Positions 33,153-42,758 are shown, counted from the stretch's first letter. The stretch: 64,000 nt of DNA from Chitinophaga rhizophila (GCF_019492185.1 NZ_JAICCF010000006.1:342628-406627); one strand, 5' to 3'. Translations and numbers: made by a program. Notes: generated by a model not told the origin, from the letters alone.

Positions 33153-33917
33153 ATGAATGTATTTGAGACGCTCAATGCCAACTTACTGAGACAGCCATTC
33201 TCCGGCCAGGATACAGCCGCAATAATTGCACAATGCCAATGGATAGCTGCTATGTATGCCAGTGTCGAAAACGCAATCAGCGTTTTAAGCGATTTAAAGA
33301 ACGATAAGAGCTACATCCATACCGGACATATCGCCCGGGAATTTAACCTGCCCTATAGCCCGGAAATGAGGCAAATTGACTCTATCTGGGAAGAGGATAT
33401 CTTCAGCAGGATACACCCTGACCATCTCCTGGAAAAACACCTCCTGGAGCTCCGGTTTTTCCGCTTGCTGAAAAGCCTCCCACCGGTAGAACGGGCAGAT
33501 TACCAGGTCAACAGCTACCTCCGGATGCGCAATAACCAGGAGGAATACGTGTCTGTCCAGCACCGCATGTTCTATCTGCATAGTAATAACGAGGGTAGTA
33601 TCAGCCTCGCCCTGTGCCTATATAACTTCGGCGTCAATCAACTATCCCCCGACAACTACCACGGTACTATCCTGAATACCCAGACTGGCAAGGTGATCAA
33701 ATCTGATAACCAACAGTTTAGCAATATCCTGTCTTTCAGAGAGAAAGAACTGCTACAGCTTATCAAAATCGGGAAAAGCAGTAAAGAGATTGCTGCATTG
33801 CTTTCTATCAGCATCAATACGGTGAACAGGCACCGGCAGAATATCCTGGAGAAGCTGCATGTCAGGAACTCCCTGGAGGCCTGCAGGATAGCGGATGCCA
33901 TTGCACTATTAGGGTAG
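33153..33917 (+). CDS. LuxR-type HTH transcriptional regulator with PAS-like N-terminus
   Basis: 254 residues. The last ~65 residues form a GerE/LuxR helix-turn-helix: LSFREKELLQLIKIGKSSKE then IAALLSISINTVNRHRQNIL and LHVRNSLEACRIA. The N-terminal 180 residues hold a helical part followed by a beta-rich PAS-like domain with EYVSVQHRMFYLHSNNEGSI and LALCLYNFG. No receiver domain is present, so it is a one-component regulator. It is divergent from the DUF1349 gene and lies 91 bp before the DUF3857 pair, which it may control. Confidence 0.85.
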   Translation: MNVFETLNANLLRQPFSGQDTAAIIAQCQWIAAMYASVENAISVLSDLKNDKSYIHTGHIAREFNLPYSPEMRQIDSIWEEDIFSRIHPDHLLEKHLLELRFFRLLKSLPPVERADYQVNSYLRMRNNQEEYVSVQHRMFYLHSNNEGSISLALCLYNFGVNQLSPDNYHGTILNTQTGKVIKSDNQQFSNILSFREKELLQLIKIGKSSKEIAALLSISINTVNRHRQNILEKLHVRNSLEACRIADAIALLG

Positions 33918-34008
33918 CAGTTACCGGGTTCCAACCTTGAAATACTTAATATGAAATCAACTCTTTTTTAGTACTTTAGCACCTTATTTACCCAACCTAT
34001 CCCTTACT

Positions 34009-35913
34009 ATGAAGCATCAGCTGCTAATCAGTTTTCATGCCAGGCGGCTCCTGTGCCTGAGCATGTGGTTATTCCTGTACTATCCACTTTCTGTAGACGC
34101 CCAGACAAATGATGATAACATAGCACTCGCTAATGTCGAGGAAACGTATGAATTTCAATACGATAGCCGGCAAAAGCAGGTAGTCATCAAACAGACGCTA
34201 TATAAAGACTTTATATGCAACGGGTTCCGTTCAGAAATCCGCTTCTCAGAAAGCTACAATAGCCAGGAAGAAATCAAGAATGTAGCCATTACTGTCAATG
34301 GTAAAAGAGCTAAAGCTGTTATCCCGTCTTACGATTATCTGAACGTAGATGAATACTTCTATTCAGATATGAAAATCTGTCACTTTAATCTGCCGTTTGC
34401 CCTCCAGGGATCTCACAGTGAGGTAACTATCGAAAAAGAGATCAAAGATCCCCGGTATCTGACTACTGTTTACCTCAATGAAGACTATCCCGGACAACAA
34501 AAGAAGATCAGCGTGATCGTGCCCCGGTGGATGGATGTTGAAATACATACCTTCCATTTTGAGGGCCACAATGTTCAATCTGAAAAGAGCTATAACAAAG
34601 AACTGGACGCGGATGTCCATACTTATACTGCCAAAGGACTGCCGGCTATGAAGTCAATGTCCAGAAGTCCTGGTCCTACCTGGATTTATCCACATATACT
34701 GGTACGCAGCAAAGCTGCTAACTACAAAGGTGAAAAGACAGTCTACTTTGGTACTACACAGGACCTATACCAATGGTGCCACACGCTGACCGGTCAGCTG
34801 AAGCCAGATACTGCCTTACTTGGCGCTAAAGCGCGTGAGATCACTGCCGGCATTACTGACCCGTTTGCGCAGATGAAAGCCATCTTTTACTGGGTAGAAG
34901 AGAACGTACGCTACATCGCATTTGAAGATGGTATTGCAGGCTTTAAACCTGACGAAGCGCATGAGGTGATGAGAAAGAAGTACGGAGACTGTAAAGGTAT
35001 GGCCAATCTCACCAAGGAACTACTGCTGCATGCTGGCCTCGACGCACGCCTGTGCTGGATAGGTACCAACCACATCATGTACGACCACAGCATACCATCT
35101 CTCAGTGCTGACAACCACATGATCTGTGCAGTAAAGTACAACAACAAATGGTGGTTCCTGGATGCTACAGAGAAGTATATGCAACCTGGTATCTATGCAG
35201 AGCGCATCGCTGGCCGGCAGGTCATGATTGAAAACGGAGACAACTGCTTACTGGAAAATGTCCCTGCCGTTACTGCAGAACAGAACATCCGCCGCTTCAA
35301 AGAATCGCTTACTATAGACGGTAACAACATGCGCGGTAAGATCAACTATCAATACAATGGTGAAAGCAAGTCAGATCTGCTGTATAACGTCAACCTCACA
35401 AAAAAGGACCGTTTACAAACAGCGCTCGAAAGCTACATCACCAACAGCGACCAACACTATAAGATCTCTAACGTGGTAACCTCTCCACTGGACCAGCGCG
35501 ATGGGAACCTGGAAGTCAATTTCGACCTCACCTATCAGGATGCAGTGTCATCCTTTGGCAAAGAGATGTACATTGATATTGACTTCAACAAAGAGTACAA
35601 TAACGCTGTCATCGATACTGTAAAGCGCACTTCCGATGTACGCCTGAGCACCAAATCCAACTACATCACCGAAACAGAGCTGACCATTCCCAATGGATAT
35701 AAGGTATCGATGCTGCCGGAAGATCTGCATATCAAATCGCCTAATTTCACCTTTGATATCACTTACAAAGCTACCGGCAATAAACTCAGCTACCACAAGC
35801 AACTAAAAATAACGAACACTTATCTGTCCAAAGCTGACTTTGGCGAATGGAATAAAGCTATTACAGCGCTGTCTAAGAAGTATCTGGAACAGATTACCCT
35901 TACCCAACTATAA
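34009..35913 (+). CDS. DUF3857/transglutaminase-like exported protein, intact triad
   Basis: 634 residues with a signal peptide ending near residue 31. DUF3857 occupies roughly residues 45-230; a transglutaminase-like core follows with C328 (KYGDCKG), H370 (DNHMICAVKY) and D385 (WFLDATE), the full Cys-His-Asp triad. A C-terminal beta domain (VNFDLTYQDA, KLSYHKQLKITNTY) ends the protein. Such proteins sit in the periplasm of Bacteroidota; substrates are not known, and the triad suggests crosslinking or peptidase activity. It is 12 bp upstream of a related gene lacking the triad, so the two are probably co-translated. Confidence 0.87.
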   Translation: MKHQLLISFHARRLLCLSMWLFLYYPLSVDAQTNDDNIALANVEETYEFQYDSRQKQVVIKQTLYKDFICNGFRSEIRFSESYNSQEEIKNVAITVNGKRAKAVIPSYDYLNVDEYFYSDMKICHFNLPFALQGSHSEVTIEKEIKDPRYLTTVYLNEDYPGQQKKISVIVPRWMDVEIHTFHFEGHNVQSEKSYNKELDADVHTYTAKGLPAMKSMSRSPGPTWIYPHILVRSKAANYKGEKTVYFGTTQDLYQWCHTLTGQLKPDTALLGAKAREITAGITDPFAQMKAIFYWVEENVRYIAFEDGIAGFKPDEAHEVMRKKYGDCKGMANLTKELLLHAGLDARLCWIGTNHIMYDHSIPSLSADNHMICAVKYNNKWWFLDATEKYMQPGIYAERIAGRQVMIENGDNCLLENVPAVTAEQNIRRFKESLTIDGNNMRGKINYQYNGESKSDLLYNVNLTKKDRLQTALESYITNSDQHYKISNVVTSPLDQRDGNLEVNFDLTYQDAVSSFGKEMYIDIDFNKEYNNAVIDTVKRTSDVRLSTKSNYITETELTIPNGYKVSMLPEDLHIKSPNFTFDITYKATGNKLSYHKQLKITNTYLSKADFGEWNKAITALSKKYLEQITLTQL

Positions 35914-35925
35914 ACTCCCTTACCT

Positions 35926-38112
35926 ATGTTGAAATACAAATTTTTAATCCTATCCGGTATACTACTTGGCGCAGTATACCACTCCCATGCGCAGTCGAAG
36001 CAGGAAAAAGAGTACCAGGAAGAAGCCGAGTTAGTAAAACAGGAAATCTGGGGTGCTAACGACCCCGTGTTTGCCAGAACAGATATCCCTGTAAATTACA
36101 ATAACGAATCAGCGGTTATCATTGCAATGAAAGTTACCCTGGGTGCAGACAAGACCCGCCGTCAGGATAACATCGCCTTCACCCTACATGAACGCATCAA
36201 GATTCAAGACAAGGCTGCCCTGGAAAACTACTCCGAGTTTAACCTCCAGAAACTGAAAACAACTGGCTGGTCCAGCAGTGTGAAACTGACCTCTTTCATG
36301 GGCATACGCGTGATTAAGCCCAATGGCCAGCAGCGCGATATCGACATGAAAGACGCGGTGAACATCAAAGACGAACGTAACGATAAAAAACAAAAGATCG
36401 CTATCTCTGACCTGCAAGTCGGTGACATCATAGACTTTTATGTAAGAACCAAAAAAGAAGCTTCCAGCTTTTATGCCTCTCCCGATCCATTGGATTACTC
36501 CATCGGTGAGAAATACCCCATGCTTAACTTCTCATTGAATGTGACTATTGATAAAAGAATGGGGGTATCCTGGCGTTATCTTAACGACCAACAGTCAGAA
36601 CTGAAACGCAGTGATGACAAAGATAACTATGTGTTCTCTATTCATAAATCATATGTTCCCAAAGTAACTGATGAACGCTGGCTGTATGAGCAAAGAGCCT
36701 TGCCGACGCTGCGACTGGCCTATAACGGATTAAAAAGCAACGAGATTACCAATGGTATAGATGAAGAACGCATCCAGCGTTTCCTTACCTATGAGATCAT
36801 CAGTGTGAATGCTGCCTATCCTACCATCTCATCCATCATAAACGGTTTCCCTGACCTGTTGGCAGACTATGCAACCCGGACGGGCATCAGAAGAAAAGAT
36901 ATCGACAAAAAGACGATCGCTGAACTGGCCTACTACTACATCCGCTACTCCTCTCTCTATAAAGAAACCTCTGCAGGTACTTCCATAGAGGTAGGACAGT
37001 CAAGAAAAACATATTATCCCCGCGAGCATTATACTGCGAATGCCTTCAGACAACTGCTGATCAGGTATGACATTCCTACGGAACTGGCAGCGGCGGTGCC
37101 TCGCAGAGTAGGTACGCTGCAGGATGTGGTATCGTTGGATGACCTGAACTACTTTATCATTGCCTATCCGGATGATAAACCCATGTACTGCTTCATGAGC
37201 AACATGCTCAGCTTCCCTAACGAACTGCCAACTCAGCTGGAAGGTCAGCAGGCATATAGCGTACTGGTAAGTGGCAGCTCCAGAGAGAAAGCAAATTCTT
37301 TTAAGAAGATTACTCTACCGATGAGCACTGCTGAGCAAAACACGGACGCAGAGAAAATGAATGTAACTTTTGCGGCAGACAATCTGCAGCAGATCAGCAT
37401 AGACCGTGTTATCCGTGCGACGGGACAGTACCGGTATAACTATCTCGACATGCTGCTGTATGAAGATATGCTAAATGAAGAACGCAATAACCTGCATGTC
37501 GCTTCCTCCAGAGATCAGGATCTGATGGCTACCGGCTCCTTCAAAAAAAGAGCAAAGGAGTTTGACGTAGCATTCAGCAAAGCCAGGAAAGATATGGATG
37601 AAACTGTCAGCTCTAATATCACCAGTGAATTTGGAACTAAACCTACCGCCGTTACGCACTATAAAGTAGCTGAACAGGGACTGGAAAAACAGAACAAGCC
37701 TTTAACTATCCAGGAATCATTTACAATGGACGGATTTGTGAAGAAAGCTGGTAATAATTACATGCTAGATATCGGCAAACTGATCACTGAACAGATATCA
37801 CTGACGGCGGAAGAGCGTAAACGTACTTATGATATTAACATGCCTTTCCCCCGCTTAGCATCATATGATATCATCATTAACATTCCTCAGGGCTATCAGC
37901 TGGAAGGTGCAGAAAACCTGAACAAGTCTGTAAATAACGAAACCGGCTTGTTTGAATGCAGCACTAAACTGGAAGACAACAAGCTGATACTCTCCATAAA
38001 AAAGGTATATAAGCATCATCAGGAAACATCTGCTGACTGGTCTAAAATGATAGCCTTTATGGATGCAGCATCTGACTTTAATAAACAGAAAGTGCTGCTG
38101 AAGAAGATGTAA
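35926..38112 (+). CDS. DUF3857-type exported protein with degenerate transglutaminase region
   Basis: 728 residues with a signal peptide (MLKYKFLILSGILLGAVYHS). It follows the previous gene's plan: a DUF3857-like N-terminal half (FTLHERIKIQDKAAL, ISDLQVGDIIDFYV) and a transglutaminase-like middle. In that middle the position expected for the Cys reads HYTANAFRQLL, the expected His region reads LDDLNYFIIAY, and the Asp region DDKPMYCFMSN. So the catalytic triad appears lost and this is probably a binding or partner protein. Starts 12 bp after the active paralogue and ends at a very strong terminator. Confidence 0.85.
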   Translation: MLKYKFLILSGILLGAVYHSHAQSKQEKEYQEEAELVKQEIWGANDPVFARTDIPVNYNNESAVIIAMKVTLGADKTRRQDNIAFTLHERIKIQDKAALENYSEFNLQKLKTTGWSSSVKLTSFMGIRVIKPNGQQRDIDMKDAVNIKDERNDKKQKIAISDLQVGDIIDFYVRTKKEASSFYASPDPLDYSIGEKYPMLNFSLNVTIDKRMGVSWRYLNDQQSELKRSDDKDNYVFSIHKSYVPKVTDERWLYEQRALPTLRLAYNGLKSNEITNGIDEERIQRFLTYEIISVNAAYPTISSIINGFPDLLADYATRTGIRRKDIDKKTIAELAYYYIRYSSLYKETSAGTSIEVGQSRKTYYPREHYTANAFRQLLIRYDIPTELAAAVPRRVGTLQDVVSLDDLNYFIIAYPDDKPMYCFMSNMLSFPNELPTQLEGQQAYSVLVSGSSREKANSFKKITLPMSTAEQNTDAEKMNVTFAADNLQQISIDRVIRATGQYRYNYLDMLLYEDMLNEERNNLHVASSRDQDLMATGSFKKRAKEFDVAFSKARKDMDETVSSNITSEFGTKPTAVTHYKVAEQGLEKQNKPLTIQESFTMDGFVKKAGNNYMLDIGKLITEQISLTAEERKRTYDINMPFPRLASYDIIINIPQGYQLEGAENLNKSVNNETGLFECSTKLEDNKLILSIKKVYKHHQETSADWSKMIAFMDAASDFNKQKVLLKKM

Positions 38113-38129
38113 ACAGTAAGATTGTATTA

Positions 38130-38178
38130 AAAAGCGACATCCCATAGTTGAATATGCCAACTATGGGATGTCGCTTTT
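38130..38178. terminator. Strong bidirectional terminator
   Basis: A 21-bp perfect stem (38130-38150 with 38158-38178) around a 7-nt loop, A-run before and T-run after on both strands. It ends the DUF3857 operon. Confidence 0.93.
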
Positions 38179-38349
38179 TGTTTATAGCTTCTTTTTTTAT
38201 ACTATAGAATAGTCGCTCCCAGTATTTAATATTGACGACAAGTTCATACGCACCGGTATATCAAACAGCAGGATTACATTTACCTGACTGGCACTGGAGA
38301 TACAATCAAACGAATATATGTGTTGGTGAGGGCGAGTGCCCTTGTCGCT

Positions 38350-38751
38350 TTAGTACGTATCAGTATACGGGCTTGACTTAATAAACAACCTGGAATTATA
38401 ATGTTTGCGAAACTCGTAGTCATACTTCTGTATCTGTGTCGAAGTCATAGGACTTCTCGTACAAATAATATAGCATATCCGTTGTTGTTGCTTATTCTTA
38501 GATCCAAGTATGGAGATTGTTTGCTTCAATTGGTTGATTGCATGTTCTAAATCCTGTCCCTTCAATTCGATATAGTACTCGATGCCTTTGGCCAGAAGCA
38601 TATAATCACATCGCTGACCTTCTGTAATCTCACACCCATCGACATGTATCCGTACAGATTCAACCTCATCTTTGTTTTTTAATATAAGCTTACTTCTTTG
38701 TTCTTCAAACGTAAAAATCTTGTTTTTGGAGGTTACTCTACATCTTTCCAT
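38350..38751 (-). CDS. Small putative nuclease partner of the ATPase (DxxExK-like)
   Basis: 133 residues from ATG 38751 (a TTG 3 bp upstream is rejected). The core reads CDYMLLA with D49, then YYIELKG with E62 and K64 and a following helix HAINQLKQTI; D-x(n)-E-x-K in a strand-turn-strand setting is the PD-(D/E)XK nuclease pattern. The start codon shares one base with the upstream ATPase stop (TGATG), so they are translated together. A two-gene ATPase-nuclease unit is a common form of antiphage defence. A close family is not recognised; PD-(D/E)XK is inferred from the motif only. Confidence 0.7.
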   Translation of the reverse strand: MERCRVTSKNKIFTFEEQRSKLILKNKDEVESVRIHVDGCEITEGQRCDYMLLAKGIEYYIELKGQDLEHAINQLKQTISILGSKNKQQQRICYIICTRSPMTSTQIQKYDYEFRKHYNSRLFIKSSPYTDTY

Positions 38752-39974
38752 CAAAACTCAATATCTAAAAGTTTTCCAAATTCTATGGCAATATCATTCG
38801 AGATATTGTCCAGTTCTGTTTGTGTGATGAGATTTGTCTCCTGATCTATTAGATTCCCTATCTTACCATTGCTGATAGAATATGCCGTTAACAATCCCGA
38901 TTTTAGCTGTTCCTGGTAAGGAACAATTCTTTCAATATCCCGCGCCTTATCTGGCATCAGTTCTGCAAGTCTTCCTGCTTCTAACAAGTTATTGAAAGAG
39001 GATAAAATATACGGGCTATGAGTAGTCACGAATATCTGGAAGGCATGCTCACTATCATTAAAGACCCTGGCCAGTAATTGTGTTATAGCTTTTTGCGCGT
39101 TAGGGAATAAATGCGCTTCAGGCTCCTCTATATAGATAGTTGCACCTCCTAAGGTACCGTGATGTAGCACCCACAAAAAAATGATCAAAGGCAATGTTTC
39201 CTGTTGCCCGGAAGAAGCATTGGATAGGTTAACCTTACGCTTGTCTTTATGAACAAGGTAGTCTTCATTATCTTCTCTGATATAGTCACCGCTTAGAATC
39301 TCAGCAATAATCTCATCAAAGGCAGTATCCGCTTTATCAGGATAAAGGCTCTTATTCTTGTATATCCGCTTCAACGCCTCGTAATTAGCGCCAAATTCAA
39401 TGAGTAGTGGATCCAGTGAACTATTAGTCTTTAGTAACAGGAATATATTACTCTGAAAGTTTGCAAAGTAACTCCTGCCTGCAGGTATAAAGAACTGATT
39501 ATTGGAAAGCGACTCATGGATATGCTGATTAATCAGCTCTTTAATCCTTTCAGCATCCGTATTGTTTTTACTAATCCTATTCAGCTTATCGGCTTCTTCC
39601 TCATATGCAGCCTTTACTTTACTGATGGCAGCCTGGACATAATCTGAGTAGGTGAACTGAAGCTGATTGTCTGTCTTATTTATAGCAAAGTGAACTTCGC
39701 CAATTGAATAGGTAATCTTAAAGTTATCTGATGGCCAAGTGTCCCTGGGGAAGAATGTTAAAAACTTCTCCTCCTGGATATCTTTGAGTAAATCCAGGTC
39801 TTCACCCTTCAGGATAGTACCAATCAACTCCTGGAAAAAGCTTGTGAAGAAAAAATGCAACTTCGCAGTAACGCTCTTCCCACTACCTTGCGGACCAATG
39901 AGAATATTAACAGACTTAAACTCGAAGTCCATTTCCTGAATGCCTGCGAAATTCTGAATGCTGATTTTTTCCAT
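38751..39974 (-). CDS. AAA/ABC-type ATPase (OLD-like), defence candidate
   Basis: 407 residues. Walker A GPQGSGKS at 27-34, a coiled/helical insert (about 120-215), the ABC-like signature NASSGQQE near 251-258, Walker B ATIYIEEPEAHLFP near 278-291 and the H-loop TTHSPYI near 318-324. This is the SMC/OLD-like AAA_15/AAA_21 class. No TOPRIM domain is present, so it is not a complete OLD nuclease; the downstream gene may supply the nuclease. It has its own promoter (39994-40001), placed just after the tRNA-Pro terminator. Similar ATPases drive Septu, PARIS and Gabija-like systems, but the partner here is different. Confidence 0.88.
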   Translation of the reverse strand: MEKISIQNFAGIQEMDFEFKSVNILIGPQGSGKSVTAKLHFFFTSFFQELIGTILKGEDLDLLKDIQEEKFLTFFPRDTWPSDNFKITYSIGEVHFAINKTDNQLQFTYSDYVQAAISKVKAAYEEEADKLNRISKNNTDAERIKELINQHIHESLSNNQFFIPAGRSYFANFQSNIFLLLKTNSSLDPLLIEFGANYEALKRIYKNKSLYPDKADTAFDEIIAEILSGDYIREDNEDYLVHKDKRKVNLSNASSGQQETLPLIIFLWVLHHGTLGGATIYIEEPEAHLFPNAQKAITQLLARVFNDSEHAFQIFVTTHSPYILSSFNNLLEAGRLAELMPDKARDIERIVPYQEQLKSGLLTAYSISNGKIGNLIDQETNLITQTELDNISNDIAIEFGKLLDIEF

Positions 39975-39993
39975 ACTTCTGGATCTAACAAAT

Positions 39994-40001
39994 CAAATAT
40001 A
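39994..40001 (-). promoter_or_regulatory. Promoter -7 element of the ATPase-nuclease operon
   Basis: TATATTTG on the minus strand, 19 bp before the ATPase ATG; a TTG about 20 nt upstream falls inside the tRNA terminator stem. The transcript would have a very short leader. Confidence 0.65.
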
Positions 40002-40009
40002 CCAAAAAC

Positions 40010-40043
40010 AAAAAAGGAGATCAATCTCTTGATCTCCTTTTTT
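40010..40043. terminator. Terminator of tRNA-Pro
   Basis: AAAAAAGGAGATCAA / TTGATCTCCTTTTTT arms with a TCTC loop; T-run in both directions. It lies just 3' of the tRNA, and its downstream half overlaps the promoter of the ATPase gene. Confidence 0.88.
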
Positions 40044-40047
40044 CCAG

Positions 40048-40121
40048 TCGGGGCGGCAGGATTCGAACCTGCGACCTCCTGCTCCCAAAGCAGGCGCGAT
40101 ACCGGGCTACGCTACGCCCCG
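40048..40121 (-). tRNA. tRNA-Pro (anticodon TGG)
   Basis: A 73-nt cloverleaf plus discriminator A. The acceptor stem is CGGGGCG / CGCCCCG. The anticodon stem-loop CTGCTTTGGGAGCAG carries TGG in a TTTGGGA loop. The T-arm carries GGTTCGAATCC. CCA is not encoded. It has a consensus promoter at 40175-40204 and a terminator at 40010-40043. Confidence 0.96.
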
Positions 40122-40174
40122 AGACCCGACTGACATCTTCGCTTTGTTACCATCGCTTTCGATGTTTGGGATTG

Positions 40175-40204
40175 CAAAGGTAGGCAGTTTTTGGATTCCA
40201 CCAA
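40175..40204 (-). promoter_or_regulatory. Consensus promoter of tRNA-Pro
   Basis: TTG (40202-40204), 19 nt, TACCTTTG (40175-40182) on the minus strand: a perfect Bacteroidota-type promoter pointing at the tRNA. Confidence 0.88.
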
Positions 40205-40299
40205 ATAATTTTCAAAGAAAATATAAGTTTTTTTGAAATACCTTTCGGGGCGGCACAAGGGAAAGACCCTGAAACGCCCGCTGATAAAGAAAACCGACG

Positions 40300-42753
40300 A
40301 TGACTATGGGCCTGAAAAAAATTTTGCTGATAGGGAGCTTTTTACTCCCATTGATCGCCTACGGACAAACGAAAAAACTTTCCCTGCTACCGAGCCAGCT
40401 GCTGGATGACAACTGGCGATTCAAAAAAGATAGTATCTCCGCTGCTGCACAACCTGACTTTCCGGATAACAGCTGGAGAACTATTCACCTCCCGCATGAC
40501 TGGGCTATTGAAGACCTGCCTGGCCAGAATGATAGCACTATCATCGGCCCCTTCTACAAATACAGCCCTGCAAAGGAACATGGCGCTTATATCTCCGGAG
40601 GTACCGCCTGGTACAGACAGTCATTTTCATTGCCGGCTATCCCTGCCGGAGAGGCAGTGACAGTACGGTTTGACGGCGTCTATATGAACAGCGACGTATG
40701 GATGAATGGTCATCACCTCGGCAACCACCCCAATGGGTACACGCCCTTCACCTACGACCTCACGCCTTATCTGGCCCCTGCCGGTAAAAAGAACGTGCTC
40801 GCTGTCAGCGTCAGAAACGAAGGCCTGAATACCCGCTGGTATACCGGCGCAGGCATCTACAGGCATGTATACCTGGAAGTGTTACCGGCCGACAGACTAC
40901 TGAAAGATAGTACCCTGATCTCTTTCCCGGTGGCTAATAAACAACACGCGCTTGTTCAGGTGACAACTGCTGTTCAGGGGAATAGTCATACTACCCGTAT
41001 ACTGGAGATCTGTCTGAAAGACAGCAGCGGACAAGTCATTGCCACTACCGCACAACCCGTATTCCTGCAAGGAAATGTGCCTGTTACAATTACTAAACAA
41101 CTGCTGGTCAACAATCCTGCGTTGTGGTCGCCGCAACGCCCTTGCCTATACACAACAGTGATCCGCTTGCGGGATACTGTTGCTAATAAACAACCCGCCA
41201 TCAATGATGAACTGACTTATGCCACCGGCATCAGACATATTACTATCAATGCGAAGAAAGGTTTTTTACTGAACGGAGAACGGTTGCTGCTGAAAGGTGG
41301 ATGCCTGCATCATGACAACGGACTACTAGGTGCAGCCGCCTTTGACAGAGCGGAAGAAAGGAAGGTAGCCCTTATGAAAGCTAACGGCTTTAACGCCATC
41401 CGTACCTCCCATAATCCACCGTCAGCAGCATTCCTGGCAGCCTGTGACCGCCTGGGCATGCTGGTGATAGATGAGCTGTTTGATGTATGGCAGGAAAAGA
41501 AACTGCCCCAGGACTATCACCGCTTCTTTGCCGACTGGTGGGAACGGGACCTGAACAGTGTCATCCTGCGGGACAGGAATCACCCGTCTGTAGTGATGTG
41601 GAGTATAGGTAATGAAATCCCGGAACGGGCGGATAAAAGCGGCCTGACTATCACCCGTAATATGGTCAATGCTATCCACCGGTTAGATACCACCCGGGCC
41701 ATTACTGCTGCTGAAAATGACTTCCAGGAACGTCCTTACAAATGGCAGGCTACTGACGCCTCATTCGCCCTGCTGGACGTGGCCGGTTACAATTACCAAT
41801 GGCGCAGTTACGCACTCGATGCCATGCGGGTACCAGGGCGGGTGATGATGGGCACTGAAACGCTTCCGGGAGAACGCTACGATGCCTGGAACCAGGTGCT
41901 TGGACTACCTTACGTAATAGGAGACTTTGTATGGACAGCAATGGACTATCTGGGAGAAGCCGGCATTGGTCATAGCACTTATTCTGGTACAGGTAAAGGC
42001 CGGCTTACCTACCCCTGGATCAACGCCAATTGCGGCGATATAGACCTGATAGGTCATAAGAAGGCCCAATCCTATTTCCGGGATGTAGTATGGCGGAACA
42101 GTCCGGTGGCCATGCTGGTACATACCCCTGTCCCCGCCGGTAAGCAGGAGAAGGTGAGCGCCTGGGGATGGCCTGATGAATCGGTATCCTGGACCTGGCC
42201 GGGCAGGAAAGACTCGCTGATGCAGGTGCGCGTGTTTACCCGCGGGAAACGCATCGATCTGGTGCTGAATGAACAGAAGATTGGCAGTAAAGAGGTGACC
42301 GATAATACGCCGCTGACAGTTACGTTTGACATCCCTTATCAGCCAGGTGTACTCACAGCCTACGCCTATGACGCCAAGGGTAATGAGACCGGCAGTACGG
42401 CCCTGGTGACAGCCAACCAGGCGGTGGCGGTCAGGCTGACAGCAGATCATACGAAGATCCCTGCCGGCACAGGCTCACTGGCATATGTGAATATTGACAT
42501 TGTAGATGATCAGGGGAGAATCGTACCAGATGCGAATTTATCATTAAAGTTGACTATCAAGGGTATGGGTACACTAGCCGGAGCAGGGAACGCATGTCCT
42601 GACTGTCCGGCGAGCTTCCAACAATCAAATATAAAAACGTATAAAGGACACGCATTAGCCATTTTAAGGGCAGATCACAACCCTGGAAGCATCACCCTTG
42701 AAGTGGCAGCTGAAGGGCTGAAAAAAGCTAAAATTGCGATTAAGACAGATTGA
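40300..42753 (+). CDS. GH2 beta-galactosidase-type glycoside hydrolase
   Basis: 817 residues with a signal peptide ending about residue 24. A jelly-roll sugar-binding domain (WYRQSFSLP, GVYMNSDVWMNGHHLGNHPNGY), an Ig-like domain and a TIM barrel follow. The acid/base E439 lies in SIGNEIPER and the nucleophile E520 in MGTETLPGE. The C-terminal part has a DUF4982-like module and a further Ig-like domain (ITLEVAAEGLKKA). It cleaves terminal beta-galactoside (or similar) residues in the periplasm. The first ATG at 40300 is used; a GLKK start two codons later is equally possible. Monocistronic, followed by the 11-bp array and a terminator. Confidence 0.9.
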   Translation: MTMGLKKILLIGSFLLPLIAYGQTKKLSLLPSQLLDDNWRFKKDSISAAAQPDFPDNSWRTIHLPHDWAIEDLPGQNDSTIIGPFYKYSPAKEHGAYISGGTAWYRQSFSLPAIPAGEAVTVRFDGVYMNSDVWMNGHHLGNHPNGYTPFTYDLTPYLAPAGKKNVLAVSVRNEGLNTRWYTGAGIYRHVYLEVLPADRLLKDSTLISFPVANKQHALVQVTTAVQGNSHTTRILEICLKDSSGQVIATTAQPVFLQGNVPVTITKQLLVNNPALWSPQRPCLYTTVIRLRDTVANKQPAINDELTYATGIRHITINAKKGFLLNGERLLLKGGCLHHDNGLLGAAAFDRAEERKVALMKANGFNAIRTSHNPPSAAFLAACDRLGMLVIDELFDVWQEKKLPQDYHRFFADWWERDLNSVILRDRNHPSVVMWSIGNEIPERADKSGLTITRNMVNAIHRLDTTRAITAAENDFQERPYKWQATDASFALLDVAGYNYQWRSYALDAMRVPGRVMMGTETLPGERYDAWNQVLGLPYVIGDFVWTAMDYLGEAGIGHSTYSGTGKGRLTYPWINANCGDIDLIGHKKAQSYFRDVVWRNSPVAMLVHTPVPAGKQEKVSAWGWPDESVSWTWPGRKDSLMQVRVFTRGKRIDLVLNEQKIGSKEVTDNTPLTVTFDIPYQPGVLTAYAYDAKGNETGSTALVTANQAVAVRLTADHTKIPAGTGSLAYVNIDIVDDQGRIVPDANLSLKLTIKGMGTLAGAGNACPDCPASFQQSNIKTYKGHALAILRADHNPGSITLEVAAEGLKKAKIAIKTD

Positions 42754-42758
42754 TAAGT

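Noticed and set aside
38751..39974. Complete OLD, Gabija or PARIS system
   Set aside because: No TOPRIM domain, no UvrD-like helicase and no matching partner is visible; only the ATPase class is shared.
40048..40121. tRNA-Pro as an integration site for a mobile island carrying the ATPase-nuclease genes
   Set aside because: No integrase and no duplicated tRNA 3' segment found in the flank; location alone is not enough.
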